Shown one piece after another: positions 1-5,972 of a stretch of DNA of 7,078 nucleotides. Source of the stretch: an uncultured Eubacteriales bacterium (lineage in GTDB: Bacteria > Bacillota > Clostridia > Monoglobales > Monoglobaceae). The stretch is taken from positions 1-7,078 of the forward strand of contig USLC01000038.1 in NCBI GenBank assembly GCA_900555375.1. The letters are read 5' to 3'. How positions within the stretch are numbered: position 1 is the stretch's first letter; every line of letters begins with the position of its first letter. Made by a program: the position numbers and the translations under genes. The notes beneath the pieces were generated by a model. That model was not told the origin of the DNA. It made no database searches and was given only the letters and a program-made list of their open reading frames with translations.

Positions 1-74
1 AAACAAGAAGCTGCCGATACAATAAAGAAAAAACGACTTGTACCGAATGCACAAGCCGAAGAAGGAGGCAGACC

Positions 75-1061
75 ATGGAGGAAAAACGCTGGGAGTCGTG
101 CAATGCAGAGGCGCTACTGGAGGAGTTCTTTTCGCAGGATGATCTCCGGCAGTTAGCGCTGAGCACAGGGGAACTGCTGGGCTGCCCACTTCTGGTGCTG
201 GACGACACCTTTCATATTGCGGCGCACCACCTGCCGCTCGGCTTTTCCGATGCGCTCTTTGAAACCGCCGTACGCTGCGGCGAAATCACCTACGAGGCCG
301 GCGCGATTATCAGCAAAAACGCAATGATTTCGGGCAAGACAAGATTTATGATAAAGGATAACGGCGGACTTAACGAGTATGAGCTTACCGATTTGTCAAA
401 AGATATAATTCATTCGGCAGGGTCAGTGGGAGATGATAATATCCGCGAACTTCAGGCAAAGCCGCTACATCCGTTTATAATTCAGCACCGCTCAAATAAG
501 ATAAATGAGATAAAGGAAGTTTCGGGCAACCTTGACTTTCAGCAGGGAGATGTCACGGGCGGCGTAACGGCGTATTCGGCAATTGTGGCTCTTCAGCAGG
601 CGGGTGAAAAACTGTCAAGGGATATGATAGGCGAGGGTTACGAGGCGTATAAGAGGATAATATACTTTTGCATCGAATTGATTCGTCAGTTTTATGATGA
701 GCCGCGCTCGTACAGAATCTCCGGAGATGACGGCGGCTGTGAGTATATTATGTTTTCAAACAAAGCTCTGCAAGGCGGAGAGACAAGACTGCCCGCCGAG
801 TTTGACATTGCTGTTTCGGCTGAAAAAAACAATCCGTACAGCAGAGTGGCGCAAAACCAGACGCTGACGGATTTATGGAAGATGGGGCTGTTTCATAAAG
901 ATACTGTGCGCGAATCGATTCTGATGCTTGAGTGTATGCATCTTGACGGAAAAGAAAAGCTTATTGAGGGCTTGCGTAAAATAGCGTCAGAGCAGGATTC
1001 CGCCGAGGAGGCGAAGATCGCCGCCGTTGGAGATTCTGATGACGGGAAAAGCGGAGTTTAA
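75..1061 (+). CDS. Chimeric ORF: PucR-like regulator N-terminus fused to phage portal protein C-terminus
   Basis: This 328-codon ORF starts at an ATG with a strong AAGGAGG site (62-68) six bases upstream. Residues 1 to ~80 resemble the N-terminal sensory region of PucR/CdaR-type regulators (LLGCPLLVLDDTFHIAAH, then YEAGAIIS). From about residue 82 the protein is a phage portal protein of the kind found in clostridial prophages: NAMISGKTRFMIKDNGG, IKEVSGNLDFQQGDVTGGVT (146-165), EKLSRDMI (178-185) and ELIRQFYDEPRSYRI (201-215). A portal forms the dodecameric DNA channel at the capsid vertex, but about the first 200 residues of the usual protein are absent. Base composition changes at the join: lines 121-300 are about 60% GC and lines 361-480 about 44% by hand count. 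The regulator's DNA-binding C-terminus is also missing, so neither half should work. The portal part is recognised with good confidence, the PucR part with moderate confidence. The last 75 bp overlap the convergent repressor ORF. Confidence 0.75.
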   Translation: MEEKRWESCNAEALLEEFFSQDDLRQLALSTGELLGCPLLVLDDTFHIAAHHLPLGFSDALFETAVRCGEITYEAGAIISKNAMISGKTRFMIKDNGGLNEYELTDLSKDIIHSAGSVGDDNIRELQAKPLHPFIIQHRSNKINEIKEVSGNLDFQQGDVTGGVTAYSAIVALQQAGEKLSRDMIGEGYEAYKRIIYFCIELIRQFYDEPRSYRISGDDGGCEYIMFSNKALQGGETRLPAEFDIAVSAEKNNPYSRVAQNQTLTDLWKMGLFHKDTVRESILMLECMHLDGKEKLIEGLRKIASEQDSAEEAKIAAVGDSDDGKSGV

Positions 1062-1397
1062 AGGATAGAGGCGGGTCTCGCCGCTGCAGTATTCTATTTT
1101 GCGGCAATACAGCTTATCTTCATAGATGAAAGCGCCTATTTCGCCGCTTGTGAGGCTGTCGCGGTGTTTGATGAATACGATATCTCCGCTGTGAATCAAA
1201 GGTTCCATCGAGTCATCGGTGATGCACATACCCGCCTCCGCAATGCAAGGGGCGGAAAGGTCGGTTATTGCGCATTCGGCTGCCGCGGCAGAAGACTGTG
1301 TGTAGATTAAAATGCTTCGGCGCGAAATATCAAGGCGGCGCTGCATAGCGCGATATTCAAAGTCAAGACAGTTGCAGAGCACGGCCCGTTTCGTCAA
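987..1397 (-). pseudogene. C-terminal S24 (LexA-like) peptidase half of a frameshifted phage repressor
   Basis: This frame continues the helix-turn-helix ORF that ends at 1363, after a shift of one base. It has no convincing start of its own: the first start-type codon (1397) is a TTG without a ribosome binding site. The helical linker LDFEYRAMQRRLDIS is followed by an S24 fold: DDSMEPLIHSGDIVFI with the nucleophile Ser at residue 63, then GEIGAFIYEDKLYCRKIEY and LYPLNSAFPVIRI. In the family, a Ser-Lys dyad mediates self-cleavage or at least dimerisation of the repressor. The residue aligning with the catalytic Lys looks like Arg99, with Lys100 next to it, and no clear Ala-Gly cleavage site precedes the Ser. 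Self-cleavage is therefore uncertain. Joined to the upstream half, the protein would be about 220 residues, normal for this family. Its C-terminal codons overlap the convergent portal fragment, so the true end may have been lost at a breakpoint. Confidence 0.75.
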
Positions 1398-1659
1398 GGC
1401 TCATTAGTTTGTTTAAAATATGCGGATCGGGCTCGGGCTGTCGGGAGGTTCCGCTACCTGCAAAATAATCGGCAATGTTTGCGATTCCATAGCTTTCGCA
1501 AAGCTTAAGAAAATTGGAGATTGACGGTTCTGATTTTCCTGTTTCCCATGAACTGAAGGTAGATTGGCTTACCCCGAGTCGACTGTACATATCGCGCTGA
1601 GATAATCCGGCATTTTTGCGGGCCTGCTGTAACTTTTGAGAGATAGATTTGTTTGTCAT
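1363..1659 (-). CDS. N-terminal HTH half of phage lysogeny repressor (frameshifted)
   Basis: These 98 codons encode an XRE/HTH_3 DNA-binding domain: SISQKLQQARKNAGLSQRDMYSRLGVSQSTFSSWETGKSEPS (residues 5-46), then the usual FLKLCESYGI helix and a Pro/Glu-rich linker (residues 71-80). I chose the ATG at 1659 because AGGAGG lies five bases upstream (1665-1670). An extension to 1746 would read through the 5' leader inverted repeat. The ORF ends abruptly at LDETGRALQLS, just where related repressors continue into a helix and an S24 domain. That continuation exists one frame over, so the gene appears broken by a one-base insertion or two-base deletion near 1365-1385. It is transcribed leftward from a near-consensus promoter in the divergent control region and would normally repress the rightward packaging operon and itself. 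The truncated product would keep its DNA-binding domain but lose the dimerisation/peptidase domain. Confidence 0.85.
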   Translation of the reverse strand: MTNKSISQKLQQARKNAGLSQRDMYSRLGVSQSTFSSWETGKSEPSISNFLKLCESYGIANIADYFAGSGTSRQPEPDPHILNKLMSLDETGRALQLS

Positions 1660-1708
1660 AAAAACCTCCTTATTATATCGCCCGTTATTGAAAGTTTTGA
1701 CAATTAAA

Positions 1709-1744
1709 GACCTCTTATCAAAGGGCGGCGGATAATAAGAGGTC
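1709..1744. repeat. 10-bp inverted repeat in the repressor 5' leader
   Basis: GACCTCTTAT (1709-1718) is matched by its exact reverse complement ATAAGAGGTC (1735-1744) across a GC-rich 16-base spacer. It begins about 11 bases downstream of the predicted leftward transcription start and lies 50 bases before the repressor ATG. It could form an RNA hairpin in the repressor mRNA or be a two-half-site operator. No U-tract follows the hairpin, so it is not a terminator. Confidence 0.6.
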
Positions 1745-1761
1745 ATAATAACCGCTATTAT

Positions 1762-1790
1762 ATAATAACATATTTATTGATATTTGTCAA
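1762..1790 (-). promoter_or_regulatory. Leftward repressor promoter
   Basis: On the minus strand there is a perfect TTGACA (1785-1790), a 17-base spacer and TATTAT (1762-1767). The predicted start is near 1755, leaving a leader of about 95 bases before the repressor ATG at 1659. It faces away from the rightward promoter, with only 30 bases between the two -35 boxes. Confidence 0.75.
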
Positions 1791-1799
1791 CAAAATACC

Positions 1800-1816
1800 A
1801 TAAAATTCGATTTTAT
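1800..1816. promoter_or_regulatory. Candidate operator: perfect palindrome between the divergent promoters
   Basis: ATAAAAT (1800-1806) and ATTTTAT (1810-1816) form a perfect 7-bp inverted repeat around a TCG centre. It sits exactly between the leftward and rightward -35 elements, where an HTH repressor dimer could influence both promoters. Operator function is inferred from position and symmetry only. The region is AT-rich, so chance symmetry is possible. Confidence 0.5.
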
Positions 1817-1820
1817 ATTC

Positions 1821-1848
1821 TTGACTATTGTATAATTCGTTATATAAT
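1821..1848 (+). promoter_or_regulatory. Rightward promoter of the packaging operon
   Basis: TTGACT (1821-1826), a 16-base spacer and a perfect TATAAT (1843-1848) lie upstream of the small Cys-rich gene. Transcription would start near 1855 and could read through all four rightward genes to the terminator at 4193-4223. The -10 box lies inside a larger imperfect palindrome, consistent with repression by promoter occlusion. Confidence 0.75.
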
Positions 1849-1859
1849 ATTAGTATAAC
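1839..1859. promoter_or_regulatory. Candidate operator: 21-bp near-perfect palindrome over the rightward -10 box
   Basis: GTTATA at 1839-1844 and TATAAC at 1854-1859 are exact reverse complements, and the interior continues the symmetry with only one mismatched pair. The palindrome covers the TATAAT of the rightward promoter, so bound repressor would block RNA polymerase. The half-sites differ from those of the 1800-1816 palindrome, so the two may not bind the same protein. Confidence 0.5.
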
Positions 1860-1912
1860 CAATATTTAGGCGAATATGTCAAGAAAAAAGAGGGGAAAGG
1901 AGATGATTTAAA

Positions 1913-2110
1913 TTGACCCATCCTGACATAATCAAGGCAGAGATATTCGGTAATTGCTCTCCGTATGATATAGAAGAATATTTGGGGGATTGCACATATT
2001 GCGGACAGCCCGTATATGACGACGGGGAGGCAGTGCAAAGCACCGACGGATTGTTCTGCGATATGGATTGCTGCTGTGAATACTATGAGATTACAGGCAT
2101 CAACAGATAA
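1913..2110 (+). CDS. Small Cys-rich (zinc-ribbon-like) phage protein
   Basis: This is a 65-residue protein. It contains CTYCGQPV (C27-x2-C30) and, later, FCDMDCCC (Cys49, 53, 54 and 55), a plausible zinc-binding knuckle pair. The N-terminus MTHPDIIKAEIFG recalls small uncharacterised proteins of clostridial prophages. I chose the TTG start at 1913 because AAAGGAGA (1896-1903) lies about ten bases upstream. The only nearby ATG (1903) is followed at once by a stop. It is the first gene of the rightward operon, the position usually held by a Cro or antirepressor gene, but it has no visible HTH. Its function is unknown; DNA or protein binding through zinc is only an inference. Confidence 0.75.
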   Translation: MTHPDIIKAEIFGNCSPYDIEEYLGDCTYCGQPVYDDGEAVQSTDGLFCDMDCCCEYYEITGINR

Positions 2111-2141
2111 TATTTAATTAAGATAAGAAAGGATTAAAAAA

Positions 2142-2519
2142 ATGATTTTAAGTAATGTAAGTGAAGTAAAGGAATGGCTGAGAAATATTCCGCAGGTTAA
2201 GGCAGAGCTGGAGCTTAAAATAAAGTTTTATCAAGAGCTTGAGACCGAATTCAACAAGGTGAAAGACTTTAAAAATTCACTTAAATATTACCGCGGGCAG
2301 ATTGAAAAGCTTCAGAAAAAGATGGAGATTCTTATGGAGGATGTGGAAAGACTTTTCGGTATCCTCGATGAAAATGAAAGGCTTGTTATGGTCGCGAGAT
2401 ACATAAATTTAATTCGATGGGATTATATAGAGTTTCACGTATATTACAGCCGCAGACAGGCAATAAGGGTACACGATCATGCCTTAATGAAGCTGGTAGG
2501 ACAAATGGTAGGTGAATAA
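2142..2519 (+). CDS. ArpU/RinA-like phage late-transcription regulator
   Basis: This 125-residue, highly charged protein starts at an ATG eight bases after AAAGGA (2128-2133). Residues 20-72 look like a long helical or coiled-coil region. The C-terminus (about 74-118: ILDENERLVMVARYINLIRWDYIEF, then YYSRRQAIRVHDHALMKL) resembles sigma-70 region 4, with a two-helix DNA-recognition unit. Proteins of this ArpU/RinA type in Gram-positive phages activate the late operon and are typically encoded just before the terminase genes, as here. It follows the Cys-rich gene after 31 bases. Its last codons carry the AGGTGA that serves as ribosome binding site for the next gene, suggesting coupled translation. 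The family assignment rests on motif resemblance and position. Confidence 0.75.
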   Translation: MILSNVSEVKEWLRNIPQVKAELELKIKFYQELETEFNKVKDFKNSLKYYRGQIEKLQKKMEILMEDVERLFGILDENERLVMVARYINLIRWDYIEFHVYYSRRQAIRVHDHALMKLVGQMVGE

Positions 2520-2523
2520 AATT

Positions 2524-2790
2524 ATGGATGATAAAAGGGAATTATTGTATGATGAGTGTATCGCAGCAGAGGATAAAGACGGCGGAGATGAGACAAGCGT
2601 TCCGGACAGAGCGCATAAAAAGCTTGTTTCGCTTATGTCCTGCGATAACGAAAGGGTTGCGCTTGCCGCGGCAAAGGAGATTATGTCCATATATGAAAAA
2701 GAGCGGGAGGAGAGCGAAGAAAACGTAAGCTTGGACGTTACGATTAAAATTATTGAAAATGAGGCGGAACAAAAAGATGAAAGCGAATAA
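2524..2790 (+). CDS. terS: Small terminase subunit-like protein (short)
   Basis: This is an 88-residue acidic protein directly upstream of the large terminase. I chose the ATG at 2524 because AGGTGA (2510-2515) is eight bases away; a GTG at 2512 would add four residues with a poorer site. Residues 29-60 (RAHKKLVSLMSCDNERVALAAAKEIMSIYEKE) match the helical segment common in small terminases that ends in an ALAAAKEI-type helix. VSLDVTIKII (68-77) resembles their beta-strand tail. The N-terminal DNA-binding HTH seen in full-length small terminases is absent, so this is a short form or has lost its N-terminus. Small terminases recognise the pac or cos site and deliver DNA to the large subunit. 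The gene overlaps the large terminase start by 14 bases, supporting partnership. The identification rests mostly on context. Confidence 0.6.
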   Translation: MDDKRELLYDECIAAEDKDGGDETSVPDRAHKKLVSLMSCDNERVALAAAKEIMSIYEKEREESEENVSLDVTIKIIENEAEQKDESE

Positions 2791-4192
2791 ATCAAAAAAA
2801 GAAAGGCTGTATCTTGAGCTTACCGAGACGCAGAAGCGGTTTATGGACGCTGACGCCGATGAGGTTTTGTTTGGCGGAGCCGCAGGAGGCGGGAAGTCGT
2901 ACGGACAGCTTGCGGACGCGCTGATTTATGCGCTGAAATATCCCAAAAGCCGTCAGCTTATTTTAAGAAAGACTTATCCCGAGCTTGAGCATTCGCTTAT
3001 TCTGGTCTCGCTTGAATTTTATCCGCGGTCGGCTTGCAGATATGCCGCGAGCAGCCGTAAATGGATTTTTTTAAACGGTTCAATAATAGAGTTTGGGTTC
3101 TGTGCGGCAAAGACGGATGTTTTAAGATATCAGGGCGCCGAATATGATGTGGTCAGATTTGACGAGCTGACCCATTTTACCGAGGATCAGTATACATATC
3201 TTATTTCGAGGATAAGAGGGGTAAATTCTTATCCGAAAATGGTTAAGTCAAGCACAAACCCCGGAGGAATCGGACATAATTGGGTTAAGCGCAGATTTAT
3301 AGACGGGTTTGAGCCGAACACGGTTCATACAGATAAAGAGACGGGAGCGCGGCGGCTCTTTATTCCGTCATATGTCAGCGACAATGTGTTTTTAATGCGG
3401 TCAGACGCTGACTATATCAACCGTCTTAAGCAGCTGCCCGAAAAAGAGAGAAAGGCTTTGCTTTACGGAGAGTGGGATATATTTGACGGACAGGTGTTTG
3501 CCGAATGGCGCAATTCTGCGCTTGGCAGAAAAACACGAAGGTGGTCACACGTGATAGAGCCGTTTGATGTGCCGAGAGAGTGGAGAAGATTCCGTGCATT
3601 TGACTTTGGCTATTCAAAGCCGTTTGCCGTTTCGTGGTATGCGGTGGACGAAGACGGCAGAGCATATAATTACCGTGAGTTGTACGGCTGTACGGGCGAG
3701 CCGGATGTGGGTATACGCTGGACGGCACAAAAAATCGCGGACGAAATACGAAGAATAGAAGAAACCGAGGATGCGGGGCTTCACATAACCGGAGTTGCAG
3801 ACCCTGCAATATGGAACAATACCGGGACGGAGGACGGCAGTATTGCGGATATGATGGAAAGGCGCGGCGTGTATTTTGAAAAGGGAAATCATAACCGCCT
3901 TGCGGGAAAGATGCAGGTTCATTATCGGCTTGCGTTTGATGACGAGGGGCTTCCTATGATATATTTTTTTGAAAACTGCAAAAATATGATAAGAACGCTG
4001 CCACAGCTTGGATATGATTCTGTCCGGCCCGAGGACGTTGACACATCTCAGGAGGATCATTTGTATGATGCTCTGAAGTATTTCTTAATGACCAACCCCA
4101 TAGGGGCAAGGGCGGGCAAAACTCCCAAACCCAAAGAGTACAGTCCGCTTGACACCGAGGATATTGCTGTGTACCCAAGGTTTATAGTATAA
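2777..4192 (+). CDS. terL: Phage terminase large subunit (packaging ATPase/nuclease)
   Basis: This 471-residue protein appears complete. I chose the ATG at 2777 because AGGCGG (2762-2767) is nine bases upstream; two upstream in-frame starts (TTG 2753, ATG 2759) are weaker. The ATPase domain has Walker A GGAAGGGKS (33-41, Lys40), Walker B VVRFDE (125-130, Asp129-Glu130) and a coupling motif SSTNPGG (158-164). The RNase H-like nuclease domain has its acidic residues in RAFDFGYS (Asp276), VADP (Asp342) and HLYDAL (Asp431). The motor pumps DNA into the prohead and cuts concatemers. A portal gene would normally follow, but here the stop codon abuts a terminator and the only portal remnant lies upstream at 317-1000. 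The C-terminal tail beyond about residue 440 is not diagnostic and may lie close to a breakpoint. Confidence 0.93.
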   Translation: MKANKSKKERLYLELTETQKRFMDADADEVLFGGAAGGGKSYGQLADALIYALKYPKSRQLILRKTYPELEHSLILVSLEFYPRSACRYAASSRKWIFLNGSIIEFGFCAAKTDVLRYQGAEYDVVRFDELTHFTEDQYTYLISRIRGVNSYPKMVKSSTNPGGIGHNWVKRRFIDGFEPNTVHTDKETGARRLFIPSYVSDNVFLMRSDADYINRLKQLPEKERKALLYGEWDIFDGQVFAEWRNSALGRKTRRWSHVIEPFDVPREWRRFRAFDFGYSKPFAVSWYAVDEDGRAYNYRELYGCTGEPDVGIRWTAQKIADEIRRIEETEDAGLHITGVADPAIWNNTGTEDGSIADMMERRGVYFEKGNHNRLAGKMQVHYRLAFDDEGLPMIYFFENCKNMIRTLPQLGYDSVRPEDVDTSQEDHLYDALKYFLMTNPIGARAGKTPKPKEYSPLDTEDIAVYPRFIV

Positions 4193-4223
4193 TAAAAAAT
4201 CCCGTCTTAAACGGGATTTTTTA
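4193..4223. terminator. Bidirectional intrinsic terminator between terL and the histidine kinase
   Basis: A perfect 13-bp inverted repeat (TAAAAAATCCCGT, loop CTTAA, ACGGGATTTTTTA) has A/T runs at both ends, giving a GC-centred hairpin followed by a U-tract in either direction. It begins directly after the terL stop. The histidine kinase's last codons and TAA (4207-4209) lie inside the hairpin, with the stop in the loop. Confidence 0.9.
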
Positions 4224-5574
4224 TTATAGGCATTGTAAATGTAAACGTGCTGCCTGCGTTCGTAACGCTGGTTACCGAGACGCTTCCGCCGTGACATTCG
4301 GCAATCCATTTTACCATAGAAAGACCAAGCCCCATACTTCCGTTTGTATTTTCGCTGCGCGAGGGGTCAACCCTGTAGAAGCGTTCCCATATTTTCGGCA
4401 GATGCTCGGGCGGGATTCCTATTCCGTCATCTGATACGCTTAGGGTAAGAGTGTTTAAGTCGCTTTTCAGCGACACATTTACAGTTCCTCCGTCCTTTCC
4501 GTAGCTATATGCGTTTGAGATAAGGTTGATACAAAGCCTTATAAGCAAAAGCCTGTCTGCCCTTGCGCAGATACCTTCATCAATTTGCCTTAAAAGCTTT
4601 ATGTTTTCGGTGTGAATTTCCTCCTGCTCGTCGCACACAAACTCCAGAAGCTCGCTGACGTCAACTTCTTCAAATGTGGTTTGAATCGTATTTTTATTCA
4701 TTCTGGAGATTGTTAAAAGTCCCGATATAAGGCGCGACATTCTCTCTGCCTGCTCTTTGACGGAAACGGCGGAGGATTTTAGTTCGTCATAATCCTTTGC
4801 ATAATTTATCATATATTCACAGGCCGACAAAACTGCGGTAACGGGGGTGCGAAGCTCGTGAGAGGCATCGGAAGTAAACTGCTTTTCGCGCTCAACGGTT
4901 TGTTCGATACGGTCAAGCATTTTATCAAAGCTTTGCGCAAGCCGACAGAATTCGTCATTGCCGTTATTTAAACCAATCCTCCGCGAAAGGTCGTTGCTTT
5001 CGCTTATTTCATCGGCGGTTGTGCGAATTTTGTTTACGGGGATAAGGGTTCTTTGAATTATAATATATCCGCCCAGAGCGGCAATGACTATCATAACCGC
5101 TGCGAGAAGAGCGTTGTATTTGGCAAGCGAGTTTATGGCATATGTTCCGTCGGATATTGAAACAATGCCTTTAATCCAATATGTTCTTTTATCCGACGCA
5201 GAAATAAATTTTTTATCACTTACGTAGTAGCTGTTGCCGTTGTATGATTCCCTGCGCGTCTCTCCGTCAGAGAGAGAAAGCTTTTCGGTTATTCCGAAGG
5301 GAAGCTGTCCGCCGGCAAGATTTCCGTCATCATCGTAAAGCGTGAGCTGAACCCCTTGGTCAAAATACTTGAAATCGGGAACTCTGTGAATGTCGGGGTT
5401 TCTCTCAAGCTCGCGCGACATATCATTTACAGAGCGGGTAAGCCCGGAAACGGTCTCGCGGTTCAGCATTTTAGTGCTGATTGACGTCATAGCCAATAAG
5501 ACAACCGTGGATACAATTATCATAATAAAAGTATACCACAGAGTGATTTTAAGCTTAAGTGATAGTTTTTTCAT
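4207..5574 (-). CDS. Sensor histidine kinase (HAMP, HisKA, HATPase_c)
   Basis: This is a complete 455-residue membrane kinase. Residues 9-30 and 154-174 are transmembrane helices flanking an extracytoplasmic sensor region of ~120 residues (31-153) without a recognisable fold. A HAMP linker (~175-230) follows, then a HisKA H-box TSDASHELRTP with phospho-acceptor His239. The ATPase domain has an N-box (CINLISNAYSYGK, Asn350 and Asn354), a G1 box DDGIGIPPE (382-390), an F-box ERFYRVD and a G2 box GSMGLGLS (412-419). All catalytic motifs are intact. The ATG at 5574 is preceded by AGGTGA (5581-5586), which overlaps the response-regulator stop, indicating translational coupling within one operon. 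The kinase would autophosphorylate and pass phosphate to the partner regulator, but only that regulator's DNA-binding stub remains here. The stimulus cannot be told from sequence. Its stop codon lies in the terminator loop. Confidence 0.93.
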   Translation of the reverse strand: MKKLSLKLKITLWYTFIMIIVSTVVLLAMTSISTKMLNRETVSGLTRSVNDMSRELERNPDIHRVPDFKYFDQGVQLTLYDDDGNLAGGQLPFGITEKLSLSDGETRRESYNGNSYYVSDKKFISASDKRTYWIKGIVSISDGTYAINSLAKYNALLAAVMIVIAALGGYIIIQRTLIPVNKIRTTADEISESNDLSRRIGLNNGNDEFCRLAQSFDKMLDRIEQTVEREKQFTSDASHELRTPVTAVLSACEYMINYAKDYDELKSSAVSVKEQAERMSRLISGLLTISRMNKNTIQTTFEEVDVSELLEFVCDEQEEIHTENIKLLRQIDEGICARADRLLLIRLCINLISNAYSYGKDGGTVNVSLKSDLNTLTLSVSDDGIGIPPEHLPKIWERFYRVDPSRSENTNGSMGLGLSMVKWIAECHGGSVSVTSVTNAGSTFTFTMPIIKNPV

Positions 5575-5584
5575 TATATTTCAC

Positions 5585-5758
5585 CTATTCTTCAATCATA
5601 TATCCAAAGCCGCGCACGGTTTGAATCAGCTTCTTTTCGTACGGGGCGTCAATTTTTTTGCGCAGGTATCGTATATATACGTCAACAACGTTTGTGCCGC
5701 CGCTGTAATCAAAATTCCACACGTGGTTTTCTATCTTTTCTCGTGACAGAATGATTCC
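5585..5758 (-). pseudogene. Truncated OmpR/PhoB-family response regulator, DNA-binding C-terminus only
   Basis: Fifty-seven codons ending at TAG (5585-5587) encode the last part of a winged-helix effector domain: GIILSREKIENHVWNFD, then GGTNVVDVYIRYLRKKID and the terminal LIQTVRGFGYMIEE. The TNVVDVYIRYLRKKI helix is the DNA-recognition helix and VRGFGY the wing, both classic for OmpR-type regulators. The receiver domain and the start of the effector domain are missing. Just before GIILS the frame meets TAA (5759-5761), and the sequence becomes a transposase fragment on the other strand. No start codon or ribosome binding site exists for this piece. It lies 10 bp upstream of the histidine kinase and would have been its partner. 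Confidence 0.88.
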
Positions 5759-5972
5759 TTATGATTACAGGCTTTCTATTGACAGAAGCTCAATAGCTTT
5801 TAAATCCGTTTATGCTCTCAGAACAGAAGCCGAAAGATACAATTCGCGCTTTAAGCAAGCGGGCTGCGAGAGAGTTTTTGTCCGCAGCGGCAATTCTGTT
5901 AAAAATCTTAATACGCTTGCTCATATTTCGCTGTTATCAGTTGCGATCGCCGCCGTTATCACAAAGAAATAA
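5751..5972 (+). pseudogene. C-terminal fragment of an IS4-type DDE transposase
   Basis: This fragment of about 73 residues contains the full IS4-superfamily signature Y-x2-R-x3-E-x6-K in VYALRTEAERYNSRFK (Tyr21, Arg24, Glu28, Lys35; the Glu is the third catalytic acid). The typical tail follows: ERVFVRSGNSVKNLNTLAHISLLSVAIAAVITKK. The first two catalytic Asp residues and the whole N-terminal two-thirds are missing. The ATG at 5751 is fortuitous: there is no ribosome binding site, and the conserved PYDYRLSIDR segment begins right behind it. No terminal inverted repeats or target-site duplications are visible on either side, so this is not an intact insertion. It is a piece abutting the truncated response regulator on the left and the VTC fragment on the right. 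Confidence 0.85.

Noticed and set aside
1..74. Frames open from the window edge into the first gene (one to about 156, another continuous with the ATG at 75)
   Set aside because: The stretch is too short to recognise, no conserved motif is visible, and the strong ribosome binding site at 62-68 fixes the start at 75.
1660..1746. Upstream extension of the repressor N-terminus
   Set aside because: It would read through the leader inverted repeat, has no family resemblance and lacks a good ribosome site; the ATG at 1659 has AGGAGG at ideal spacing.
1903..1911. ATG-ATT-TAA mini-ORF overlapping the ribosome binding site of the Cys-rich gene
   Set aside because: A two-codon ORF within the binding site is most simply chance; there is no evidence of regulatory use.
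1850..2038. Minus-strand ORF of 62 codons opposite the Cys-rich gene
   Set aside because: It overlaps the rightward promoter and a better-supported gene, and has no motif or ribosome binding site.
2484..2795. Ser-rich minus-strand ORFs opposite the small terminase gene
   Set aside because: They are antisense shadows with low-complexity composition caused by the acidic codons of the real gene.
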